From positions 519,438-583,437 of the forward strand of contig NW_003314347.1 in NCBI RefSeq assembly GCF_000143415.4: a stretch of DNA of 64,000 bases. Reading direction: 5' to 3'. Within the stretch, counting starts at the first letter, position 1, and each line of letters starts with the position of its first letter. Origin of the DNA: Selaginella moellendorffii. Taxonomy: Eukaryota > Streptophyta > Lycopodiopsida > Selaginellales > Selaginellaceae. Made by a program: the position numbers and the translations under genes. The notes beneath the pieces are model-generated. The model searched no databases and was not told the origin of the DNA. It worked only from the letters and a program-made list of their open reading frames with translations. This document shows, one piece after another, positions 54,701 to 64,000 of the stretch.

Positions 54701-56180
54701 AAGCCCAAAGCATTCGTCTCCCAGACCTTGGGGGGTTTGGTGAGCTCCAAAAGTATAGTGAGGGGGAGGACTCTAGTGGAGCCAATTTGGCTAAGAAAGG
54801 CCAGTTTGGCCTAGGAAAGTTGTGCCTAGGTGCTAGGTGATGGGATAACCATTGGGAAGTCCAAGGCTAGAGTGAATGTGGATTAACAAGCGGGGTAGTT
54901 TGGTGAAGTGTTCAAGAGCTGACTCTAGTTCCCCTGGGAGATCGACTGGCTGATGCTCCTAGTCCAAGTGTGGGTGGCACTACTTACTTGGATACCTGGC
55001 ATGGCTCAATGGAACCTTGCTCTAAGCCCATGGCAGAGTACCTATGAAGCCCGCATAGAGCTACGGTGTCCCGAAATGTTGTCCCAAAGTCCCAAACTGT
55101 GGAAAGGAAGAGAAGTAGCCCTTTGGTGTGGTGACCAAAGACATAGTCACATAGTGAGGAAGTCCTAGAGGACAGTGGGACTTAGTGGTTAAGCCTGTGG
55201 GCCTTGATCCAGTGGCAGTGTTGGCGAATACGACCAAGGACAAAAAAGGACTTCATGGGGACTGGAATAGAGATATTGGGGAAGGCTATTCCCCATGTCT
55301 ACGGGCATCCTAAGGATGCTAAGGAGTGGATCTGGGATGATCACTTATAGACAAATGGCCCAGTCTTGGAAAGACGGGATTGCAATACAAGTGGTGTTAG
55401 ACTACCGATGTGACCAAGGTGAATGAGCGTGGCCTAGTGTAACAGGCTCATATGTTGGTGGTACCTTGGGGTGTCAGTCATGGGATCAGACATGTGGAGC
55501 ACTTGGAGCAAGTGCAAAGGTTGAGTGGCATGGATGCCATTCTCGGGGCTAGCAAGTCCTAAGTCCTGAATGGGACTTATGGAGGTTGTGAATGAGACTC
55601 TTCCAAGTGGTCGAAGGTGCGATTAAGTGACTAAAGTAAAATGAAAAAATTAATCATTTACATAAGTCTGTCTGGCGATGATCCTCCAAAACCACCATTA
55701 ACTCAGACTTAGGACCATAAGTAGAACCTGTTATTGTGCCTTCCCTTTAGTCAACATCTAAGACCCATGTTTACTTATATTCATAATTATTATCCTCATC
55801 TAACATTGCATATAGGAGGTTAAACTCACTCTATTCATGCTTCACATCTTTTTTATCCCCTCTTTGAAGGAAAAAAAGTTTTGAAGCATTGGCTTTGTTT
55901 GAACTTGTTACACTTATCTTCATTCTGTAATCTATGTTTAGCCTCACTTCACTATTGCATCCTTTCAGCTTCACTACGTCAGGGTTGAATGTTCGGTTTA
56001 GACTTGCTATACTCATCCTCACTCTACAGTTTATATCATTTATTCTCGCTCTACTACTATATTTGCTCATCTTCACTCTATTGTCAAAGCCGGACTCCTA
56101 TCCATCCCCTCTACCCCTTCCTCCGAAGAAAAAAAAGTTTAAAGTGTCAAGGCAAAAAAGAGAAAAGGAGAAAAATTGAA
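54701..56180. other. GC-richer retroelement-like interior, not identified
   Basis: A GC-richer stretch (to about 55620) with no complete frame, then AT-rich DNA with loosely repeated CTTCACTC/CATCCTCACTCTAC motifs (about 55900-56090). It probably belongs to the degraded element between the LTR-like repeats at 53474 and 58050. Confidence 0.3.
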
Positions 56181-56493
56181 GAAAACAATTGTGAACAAAG
56201 AAAATGTAGATAAAGAAGTATGGGAAGAGGAATTTATAGTAGCTAGCAATGTAGAAATGAGGAAATTAAAAGAAGGATATATCCTCAAAGTTTGGAAAAT
56301 AGGACTTCCTATTATAAAATACTTCGGTCATCACAATATAAGCAAAAGATTCATACTATTCAACCTCCTCAACACACAATCAAATATTGAAGAGGAGAAA
56401 AACAATAACATCCACATTCTCAAGGGAATATATAAACTCTTTAGGAACAACGGTAAAGCAAAAACTCTCAACAGCACTAATAAATAAGGATAT

Positions 56494-56689
56494 TGTAAGC
56501 TCCTGAGTTTTGGACTTCCCGGGAGGTCACCCAGCCCAGTACTATTCAAACCCAATGACGCTTAACTCTAACTATCCCAAGACCCTTAACCGATTGGAAA
56601 AGGGGGTGCACTCTTGTTCATGGGCCCTTTCCCTCTATATTTGAACCCCAACAGATCGTCTCTCAAGTCGTTCCCTTTGGTTGCTTACA
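56494..56689 (-). repeat. TRIM LTR (3' LTR in element orientation)
   Basis: Direct repeat 1. The minus-strand 5S-like segment (about 56514-56573) reads GAGTTAAGCGTCATTGGG, then GAATAGTACTGGGCTGGGTG and ACCTCCCGGGAAGTCC. It fits the 5S rRNA internal promoter (A box, intermediate element, C box) better than the other LTR does. Confidence 0.92.
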
Positions 56690-56880
56690 ATCCACCACGC
56701 TTCCCTGCAAGTTCACACCCTCGTGAATGGAAGCGGAGAGCTGCAGCTCTCCCGAGAGCCCCGCTCTCTTGACACCCTACCCCTCAGGTTGAGCTCAGTG
56801 GGAGCAAACTAGACCAGCCAGATGTCAATCAACATATGGTGTGATTCCCCTAGCCAACCAACAGAGTCGGACCCGAGACC

Positions 56881-56892
56881 CCTTTGATACCA
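56881..56892 (-). other. TRIM primer-binding site
   Basis: Minus-strand TGGTATCAAAGG lies 2 nt inside the 5' LTR. It is close to the initiator tRNA-Met complement TGGTATCAGAGC used by many plant LTR elements. Confidence 0.8.
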
Positions 56893-56894
56893 AA

Positions 56895-57090
56895 TGTAAA
56901 CTCCTGAGTTTTGGACTTCCCGTGAGGTCACCCAGCCCAATACTATTCAAACCCAATGACACTTAACTCCAACTATCCCAAGACCCTTAACCGATTGGAA
57001 AAGGGGGTGCACTCTTGTTCATGGGCCCTTTCCCTCTATATTTGAACCCTAACGGATCGTCTCTCAAGTCGTTCCCTTTGGTTGCTTACA
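56895..57090 (-). repeat. TRIM LTR (5' LTR in element orientation)
   Basis: Direct repeat 2, 196 bp. The 5S-like segment (about 56915-56970) carries a few transitions (GTGT for GCGT, CACG for CCCG) against the other LTR. Confidence 0.92.
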
Positions 57091-57095
57091 GATAT

Positions 57096-58049
57096 GTATT
57101 CAACTTGAAACTTTGGCAAAAGTCATTTAACCCTTGGAATAAGGGAATACTTAACACTAGAACTGATCAAAAACTCTACCAATGAAATAGAAGATTCTTA
57201 ACTTCATGCACACATTTAACATCTAGATTAGTATAAGAAAGATAAAAAACACTCAACTTAATATTAGATTGAGAATAAAAGTTATCATAGTCATAAATTA
57301 TCGACATGTCAGGAGAAGAAAACATTGCAAATGAGGAAGAAATACTAGGAATATGGGAAGGTGGCTTAAGCCGAAAAATAAAAAAAGGCTGAGAAAGAGC
57401 AAGAGATAAAGAAAAAGGATCAAATAGTAAATTAAAGGATTGACATCTACCCTATAAAATCTCCATTTCATCTCCAAAGTTATTTCTATAATAATTAAGC
57501 TTGTCATCACAATCTAAAATCCACTCAAGTTTATACATATCATCTTCCCATAAACTTAAACCTTAAACATTTTCCAAGAACTAGACTATATCATCTATAG
57601 CTCGTCAATCGACATCATGATGACACTCTACATCAACAGGAGATGGCAAAACACTACGAAGAAAATAAATTGTGTAATCATGTCCCACGGAAGTTGAAGA
57701 TGGCAACACACCAAAGATGGGCGTAGCACTAACATAAACACACTCTATAGCACTAAAAATTTGATCCAATAGAGTAACATTAGTAGCTTTAAGTGATATA
57801 TTCCTTGATAAATAACGGTGTCATATGGTAGAAAAAGAGAATGTAATGAAAATTATAAGAAAAAGTAGATCTAAGCACAACAATAACTAGAGTTCTAGAT
57901 TTTGCAAAAAGCTAATACAAATCTAGATTTAAAAGAGAATGAAGAAATAAAAACAAAAAACATTATCCTGAAAGAGCAAAACACTTGAAAAGACTTTGCC
58001 TTTTAGAAACAAATTGTAATGAATATCACCTCCACCAATATAACTACTC
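57096..58049. other. AT-rich remainder of the decayed element
   Basis: AT-rich, no complete frame. It continues the sequence interrupted by the TRIM at 56493. Confidence 0.4.
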
Positions 58050-58195
58050 GGGATATAAAAATAATTATATTAATTGGGGTTTAGACCCTTACTTATATAT
58101 AAGAATGGATGGATCTAAATGAATGGTTTATATATTATTGTACTATAATTAGTGTAGTACTTAGCTACATGTATTTATAAACTTTACAATATTAG
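58050..58195. repeat. LTR-like AT-rich repeat, copy 3
   Basis: TTAATTGGGGTTTAGACCCT then TACTTATATATAAGAATGGATGG matches copy 2 at 53474. The pair may be the two ends of one element of about 4.7 kb. Confidence 0.5.
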
Positions 58196-58532
58196 AATTT
58201 AGAAGATATATATGTTATAAATTATTATTTTATCACTTAAGTAATATATTAAAAACATATTTTTTTATATGAAATAGTGTATATAGCCTTACGCTAAGTT
58301 TTAATGTATTTAAATTACAGCAATATAAAAACTACTTTGACAATGACATTACATTTTACCCCACTTTGATTAAATTAATCATAAAAAGTAATGAATATTA
58401 AAGTATTGATAAAACATATATTATTATGATAAATGATACTAATTATCTTAATAATAAATATTTTATCCATACTTTTTTCAATTAAAAAATACACTTTTTT
58501 GTTTAGATTAGGTTAGGGTTTATGGTTGAGGC
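58196..58532. other. AT-rich 5' flank of the UROD gene
   Basis: AT-rich DNA with no feature until the gene start. It must contain the UROD promoter; no clear TATA position can be chosen among many AT runs. Confidence 0.4.
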
Positions 58533-59996
58533 ATGGCGGGAGGGGCGATATGCTGCTGTGCCATTGCGCGGCCGACTGCGCGATGCTGGGGAGAGGCGGG
58601 ACAGCGTCCAGCGGGAAGAATGCCGGTGGTTGCCAGGTGTGAATCATCATCGCAGCCAGGTAAAATCTTGGATATCGCAAGCAAATCTGGGATGAATCTG
58701 TGGCTTACCTCAGATCCAGAGCCGCTGCTCGTTCAGGCAGCCAGGGGCCAATCCGTGGCGAGGCCGCCGGCGTGGATGATGCGTCAGGCCGGGCGATACA
58801 TGGCAGCGTATCGCAAATTGGCAGACAAGCATCCCTCCTTCCGCAAGAGATCCGAGGAGACGGATCTTATCGTGGAGATTTCGCTGCAGCCCTGGAAAGC
58901 ATTCATGCCCGACGGCGTCATCATCTTCTCCGACATCCTCACTCCACTCCCCGCGATTGGAGTGGAGTTTGAGATCGATGACGCCAAAGGCCCCATCATC
59001 AGCGACCCAGTCGTGTCGGTGGAGCGAGCATCGCAGCTGCATTCCATCGATCTCTCACGCCTCGAGTTCGTCGGCGACTCGTTGAGAACTCTTCGAAGAG
59101 AGGTACAAGCTTTCTTCTTTCTTTTTTCTTGCTTTTTTCTAGCAGTTTTAGGCTGAGATCTTTGCAGCTGCGCAGGTAGGGAGTGGAGCTGCTGTTCTTG
59201 GATTCGTCGGTGCGCCGTGGACGCTGGCAACTTATCTCATCGAGGGCCGCTCCACTCGAACTTACAAGAAGATCAAAGGCATGTGTTACGAGAATCCGGA
59301 GCTGCTCAAGTCGATACTCGACCACCTTGCAAATGCGATCGGGGACTACCTCGTGTTTCAGATACAATCCGGTGCTCAGTGCGTCCAAATATTTGATTCC
59401 TGGGGTGGCCAACTTACGCCAGTTCAATGGGATCGCTGGTCAAAACCGTATATTTGCAAGGTAACCTTTCTTTTTAATCGTTCTTTTCTAGTTCTTCGCA
59501 AAAGACTTTTTTTTTTTTCTCTCTTTCTTTTTCGCAGATGATCAGGACTGTCAAGGACAAGTGTCCTGGAGTTCCGATCGTCCTCTATGCGAATGGAAAC
59601 GGGGGCCTCCTGGAAAGAATGAGTGACACCGGAGCTCATGTCATCGGCCTGGATTGGACAGTGGATATGCTGGATGGTCGAAAGAGGCTGGGAGATTCCG
59701 TGGCTGTTCAGGGAAATGTGGATCCCTGCGTTCTTTTCGGTCCGGAATGGTCGATCACCGAAGCCGTGGTCGAGTAAGTTCTCCTTGTGTCTTGCAGTGA
59801 CTAACACCTTGCGTATTGTTTTTGCAGCGTCGTGAGAAAGGCTGGAAACAAGGGTCACATCCTCAATCTGGGACACGGCGTCTTGGTTGGCACCCCGGAA
59901 GAGAGTGTCGCACATTTTTTTCAAACGGCACGGAGCCTGTCGCTGGACAAGCTGGGCTCTTTATCTGCACAATTTGCAGCAGCAGCAGCATCGTGA
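58533..59996 (+). CDS. hemE: Uroporphyrinogen decarboxylase, plastid form
   Basis: Four exons (58533-59102, 59176-59460, 59538-59773, 59828-59996) give a clean 419-residue frame. It decarboxylates uroporphyrinogen III to coproporphyrinogen III in the tetrapyrrole pathway leading to chlorophyll and haem. The first 60 or so residues are Ala/Arg/Ser/Cys-rich without acidic clusters, as in a chloroplast transit peptide. The substrate-binding signature [13 protein letters not shown] starts near residue 78, and the second signature [16 protein letters not shown] is at 199-214. [21 protein letters not shown] and LNLGHGV also fit. The C-terminus ends in an Ala run. Introns are 50-80 nt. Length matches plant UROD. 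Confidence 0.95.
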
Positions 59997-60126
59997 GAAT
60001 GTTGCTAGCTGTTTTTTTTTTTTCTTCCTTCTTCTTCTTCTCTCTTTCTCTCTCTTTCTCTTTCTCCTCACCTGGCCTGGAGAAAAAGCTTTGCAGCAAA
60101 AGAAGCAAGGAATCCATCCATGAGGA

Positions 60127-60971
60127 TCATTTCTCTTGCAGAGCGTAGTGCACTTGACGACGATTCCTCTTGCTTCTTTTCTCCAAAAGCAGGATGGCCA
60201 GCTCTTGGTCACTAACCGTTTGGTCCTTGCAAATTCTCAGTGCCTCTGCGAGACTTGCGGCCAGCTGGTGCTTGCACTGCGAGGAATGAATTCAACGCAC
60301 TCTCAGCAGCCAATCTATGACCAGAGATTATTAAAAAGGAGTATCTTTACGTACGCAGAGATGCTGGTGGCGGACCACAACATCGAAGAAGAAAGATGGA
60401 CACGAGCAGAAGTGGGGCTTGAGCAGGCACAAGTGTTGATCACTCTTGTCGGTCTCTCCACGAACCTGGAGAACCAAACCACAACCACATCCGCTTTAAA
60501 AGTCCTTTTAAAAAAGCTGACCTTTGAGATTCAAAGAAGAGTCTACGAGAACAAAGCAGCAGCCAGGACAAGCAAAGAGAGGATGAACGGGAGATGGAAG
60601 TAGAAAAGCAAAGGAAAAGAGGAAATCGTGGTACTTACCACAAAGATGGAGCGCTTGGAATTTTGGCCAGTAATGCGCTTCACGCCTTCCATGTCCAGTA
60701 TGCGCAGAGCCCTCGCCAAATTCCTCTGGTACAGGAACTGCAACCTGTAAAGATGCCGGCCATCATGCTTCCGACCGAGCCTGGGAAAGAATCTCACAGA
60801 AATTTACATGGCCAGGCTTTCCTTGTCCACTGCACAAATCCGGGCAAGCGCAAATCCGAATCCATCAGTCACATCAAAGATCCACCCATCAGACCGCCAA
60901 AGATCTCACGCACAGTGTCCAGTTGCTGCAATGCCGGCCAAGATGGCGCTCGCCGCTGCCGCTGCCGCCAT
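60127..60971 (-). CDS. SWIM zinc-finger protein, ZSWIM7/SWS1-like
   Basis: Exons 60910-60971, 60639-60744, 60355-60465 and 60127-60276 join to a clean 142-residue frame. The core LARALRILDMEGVKRITGQN then SKRSIFVVRGET is followed by the SWIM motif: CSC in LLKPHFCSCPSFFFDVV, then CKH in HLCCKHQLAASLAEAL. This gives CxC...CxH. This is the layout of plant SWS1/ZSWIM7, which works with Rad51 paralogues in homologous recombination. The first exon (MAAAAAASAILAGIAATGHC) is the least certain part; it is chosen for its matching splice phase. The gene is convergent with UROD, 130 bp between stops. It is shorter at the N-terminus than some relatives. Confidence 0.82.
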
Positions 60972-61154
60972 AGCCGCGAAGAACCCTAGAAGCAGCGCCT
61001 AGGGTGAGGATATTCGAGGCATTTGTTTTAACAATTTTAAAATTTTGAAATTTGGAGGGAAGGGGGCGGCATACAAACTCGCGGGCTTTACAGCCACCGC
61101 GCCAACGCTCAAGACTGTACACACACACTCTCGTCTTGCCCAGGGATCTTTCTC

Positions 61155-63950
61155 CTACAGGGCGCTCGAGAGCTTGAGAGTGGAGGAGGATGGGGCGAAA
61201 ATGTTTTGCCCCGGGGCGAGGATTGCTTTTGGGTCGTAGGCCAATTTCCTCCGCAAGAACAAGCTCCAGGAGCTGCCGTAGTGCTCTCGCCACTCCTCCT
61301 CGCTCGAAAGCTGGGGAATGTACTGCTTGAGGTGGATCCCGGCGCTCTTGCACACCCGGAGAATCTCCTTGTTTTGATCCACGAGAGAGTTGACGGATGG
61401 AACTCCCGAGGGCGTGGCGTAGCGCAGCATCCCAACCAGGTAGAAGATGTTCTCGTCGGGCATCACGACCGAGGTCCTGGAATCCCACCTACACAACCGG
61501 AAAGAGTCGAATATTTTAGTGCCAGATCAAGTCAAAAGCTCTTGCTCTCTCGCACTTACTTCATCTTGTCTAGAGGGTACACGAGGAGTGGCCCATTGAT
61601 GCCTTTGCGGAGAATCTCTCTGAAAACCAACGCATCAAACTCCTCGATCTTGCTCTTTGGAACCAAGAGATTCATCCACGGGTGCGGGACATCCCACAGC
61701 CCCTTTTTGCGCAGCCGGATCTCACCATCGTGCACGCGGTTTAGGAACTCAAAGTACGACGCATCTTTGCTGAAGACGAGCGAGGGAACATGCCCCAGCG
61801 GCGCCAGGAGCGACGAGACCGTCTAACCAAAGAGGAAAAGAGTCGTCAGTTTAGCAGATCTTAAGCATGGTTAGTCGGCATGCATGCACGAACCTCGTCA
61901 ATGGTGGCGGACTCGTCCTCGTCGTAGTTCTTGGTGAGTTCTAAGCAGTAGAGAACGGGGCCGGCGGAAGGAGGTATGAGGCTCGCGTTGAGGGTTTGTC
62001 CGTGGAATGGAATGGGCTTGTATTCGTTGCTGGGGTGATTGTTGTTTACGATCACGGAGCCCTCGACGTAATCGAAGGAGTTGGGGCTGTCTTTTGGGCG
62101 AGCGATTAGCAGCTCCTGATCTCGAGTGAAAGCCTTGAAATCCGAGTAGAGTGCTCTGATCCATTTTACCTGGAAACAAACACAATTAAGAGTGTCAGTT
62201 TCTCTCCTCTTTTTTTTTTCTCAAATTATCCAGATTTTGGGTGATTGGAGAGATTCATGGGGTCAGTTCAGTCAGTCAGTGTTTTATGGAAAGAGAAAAA
62301 CTAAAAATTGGTGATCAATGAAGAGAAATCATTCGAAGAACGGCAGCACAGAGCACAACAAGACAAATGGTGGCGAGAGATAGAGCGAGAAAAAACTATA
62401 TATCAAAAACACTGTACACACTCTCAATCATTTGGACAAGCAAAAAATTATCACGCGTGGCCGACACGACGAGACGAATTTCCATCCAACAAAACACAAA
62501 AAAATGAGCAACAGAGGAGAAAAAAGGGGCTCGCGACTCCAAGCTCGTAAGGTGTAAGACGCTGAGAGAGAAGAAGGAACAAAAGCTAAAGCGTGAACAT
62601 CGTGGCAATGGAGGGAGGAGTTATCTTGCTTCTCCTTTTTTCCCTTTTTCGCGTGCTCACCTTTTGAGGAGCTCGCTCGAGATTGATCTTGGCTTTGGTG
62701 ATGATCCCAAATTGGCCGAGGCCCCCCAGAACCGCGAAGAAGAGGTCCGCGTGATCCACGGGCGAGCAGCGCACGATTTCACCATTCCCTGGAACGCGCA
62801 AAACCGTTAAGAGATTTCTGGGGATAGATTAGAACACACCACCTAACAGACAGAATCAAAGTGATCCACTCCACTCCATTCAAACAAGCGAACAGGAAGC
62901 TTCGCAAGAAGCGATTAAACAAAGGAAGGAAAGAAACAATCAAACGATATGTGATGCAAGTGCTCTGTTTTGCTTGGCACGAAACAGGGGATTCAAATCA
63001 AGAGGGATGAATCAAATGATTGGAATTTGCAAGAGAGAGAGACAGAGAGCAAGCAAGCAAGCCAAGCATCGACAATCCAGTGGGGAGAGGAGAGAGAAGA
63101 GAGAGAGAGAGAGAGAGGAAAAAAGAGAAAAGGATCTCCTCACTTCTTGGCAATCAAATCAATCAATCAATCATTGCTATACTTCTGGCCTAGATTCGCA
63201 GAGAGAATCCGCGAATCCATGGCAAAATTGACATCGACCCACGTCCAGGAATCGCGAAATTGAGCTCAAGAAACCGATTATCCAAACAGAGGAGCGATGG
63301 AGGGAGAGAAAAGTTTGCAAAATGCGAGTACCTGTCACTACTTCCAATTCCAGGACATTGCTGATCTGGGGGCCGTATCGAAAGGCCTGGCCGCTCACAC
63401 CCGCGTTGGAGAGCGTCCCCCCAACGCTGAGGAAGAGATAGTCCGTGAGCGATCGCGGCGCCAATCCATACTTCAAGCTCTCCCTCACAACGTCGATCCA
63501 GAGCTCTCCTCCCATGGCCTCCACATACGGCTGCTCCCCGGGCTTTCCTTCCGACACCTTGATCCCGCGCAAGCTCCCCATCTCGATCACGACGCCATCG
63601 CCGGCCTGGGCCTGTCCAGCCACGGAGTGCCCGGCTCCTCTGGCCGCGATGCGCAGAGGCGAGCTCGTGTCGTGGACAGCACGGACAAGCGATGCGATGT
63701 CGCGGACGGAGGAGGGGTAGAGGATGGAGCGGGGGAGGCGGCGATGGATGCGCCCAAAGTCGGAGGAGGAGGCGGGCGAGGTGGCGGTGGCGAAGGTGAT
63801 GTGGCCGTGGAGCGAGAGCGAGGAGAGGGCGGCACAGTCCTGGGCGGAGAGCGGCGATCCAGAGCAGCTGGAATTGGCGAGGCCGACGATGGCCGTGCGC
63901 ACAAAGAGGAGGAGGAGCGCGAGGATTTGTCCCCACGAGAGGATCAACAT
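61155..63950 (-). CDS. CKX: Cytokinin dehydrogenase (cytokinin oxidase)
   Basis: Five exons (63332-63950, 62661-62788, 61894-62169, 61560-61822, 61155-61488) give a clean 539-residue frame. It degrades cytokinins by oxidising the side chain. An N-terminal hydrophobic stretch ([20 protein letters not shown]) predicts secretion. The FAD domain has GAGHS with His108 for covalent flavin (usually GRGHS). TDYL at Asp170 matches the catalytic Asp region of maize CKX1, followed by [20 protein letters not shown]. The C-terminal cytokinin-binding part includes [11 protein letters not shown] and [16 protein letters not shown]. Introns 1 and 2 are 543 and 491 nt, unusually long beside the 50-70 nt introns elsewhere. 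Intron 1 carries a GA repeat. Confidence 0.95.
63084..63120. repeat. GA microsatellite in CKX intron 1
   Basis: Nearly pure (GA)n of about 35 nt (CT on the coding strand), followed near 63150 by AATC repeats (AATCAATCAATCAATC). Confidence 0.85.
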
Positions 63951-64000
63951 TGCCTCGCTCCTGGGTCTCCTCGTGGTCGGCCATGGTTCGTGATCCTTTG

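Larger units (their letters stand above)
56494..57090 (-). mobile_element. Complete TRIM retrotransposon, Cassandra type
   Basis: 597 bp with two 196-bp direct terminal repeats that begin TGTAA and end TTACA. The same 5-bp sequence GATAT flanks both sides (56489-56493 and 57091-57095), a target-site duplication. On the minus strand the 5' LTR is followed by a tRNA-Met-type primer site (TGGTATCAAAGG). The interior, about 205 bp, has no coding frame. Both LTRs contain a 5S rRNA-like stretch (GGGTGACCTC...GGGAAGTCC), the mark of Cassandra elements, which rely on other elements' enzymes. The LTRs differ at only a few sites, so insertion was fairly recent. It sits inside an older decayed retroelement. 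Confidence 0.93.

Noticed and set aside
54169-54785. Minus-strand frames of 130-190 codons over the minisatellite
   Set aside because: Repeat period divisible by three keeps any frame open; composition is purely repeat-derived.
58710-59427. Minus-strand frames of 110-148 codons over UROD
   Set aside because: Antisense shadows of a well-supported enzyme gene.
63190-63984. 264-codon minus-strand frame overlapping CKX exon 1 in another phase
   Set aside because: GC-rich shadow. The CKX frame carries the FAD motif and signal peptide.
1-64000. CRISPR arrays, bacterial operons, rRNA or tRNA genes
   Set aside because: None seen. The only 5S similarity is inside the TRIM LTRs and is too diverged and truncated to be a 5S gene.

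Overview
The window looks like nuclear DNA of an early-diverging land plant, most likely a lycophyte such as Selaginella. Support: protein-coding genes with many very short introns (about 45-70 nt), a plastid-type uroporphyrinogen decarboxylase, a cytokinin dehydrogenase, an R2R3-MYB fragment, plant-type ARM/BLE2-like and DExH proteins, and plant hAT, Ty3/gypsy and Cassandra-type TRIM elements. The species name is an inference.

Left part (1 to about 34.3 kb): a nested tandem duplication. A unit of about 17.2-17.3 kb occurs twice (1-17153, cut by the window edge, and 17154 to about 34304). Each unit holds two older related halves (A and B, offset about 10.6 kb) separated by an AT-rich spacer. 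Each half carries, in order, a minus-strand hAT transposase relic, a plus-strand AllA-domain (ureidoglycolate lyase-like) gene, a fragment of an ARM gene, and a minus-strand membrane/ARM-repeat gene. The ARM gene is intact in A1 and B2, truncated in B1 and broken in A2. All four AllA copies carry lesions, and these differ. A2 also carries an inserted R2R3-MYB promoter/first-exon fragment.

Middle part (34.3-49 kb): single-copy gene-rich DNA. It holds a secreted B-lectin protein (minus), a 23-exon four-domain voltage-gated cation channel (plus) with an E/E/D/D selectivity filter, an EF-hand-like C-terminus and an IQ-like motif, and a 15-exon DExH1/DHX36-like RNA helicase (minus). The channel is the most striking item, because four-domain Cav-type channels are known from algae and animals but not from flowering plants.

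AT-rich part (49-58.5 kb): decayed retroelements. It contains a Ty3/gypsy reverse-transcriptase relic, repeated LTR-like ends, a 12-bp minisatellite, an inverted-repeat hairpin, and a complete 597-bp TRIM whose LTRs contain a 5S rRNA-like sequence (Cassandra type) with matching 5-bp target duplications.

Right part (58.5-64 kb): uroporphyrinogen decarboxylase (plus), convergent 130 bp away with a ZSWIM7/SWS1 recombination gene (minus), then cytokinin dehydrogenase (minus). All three splice into complete reading frames. Genes here are independent eukaryotic units, not an operon.
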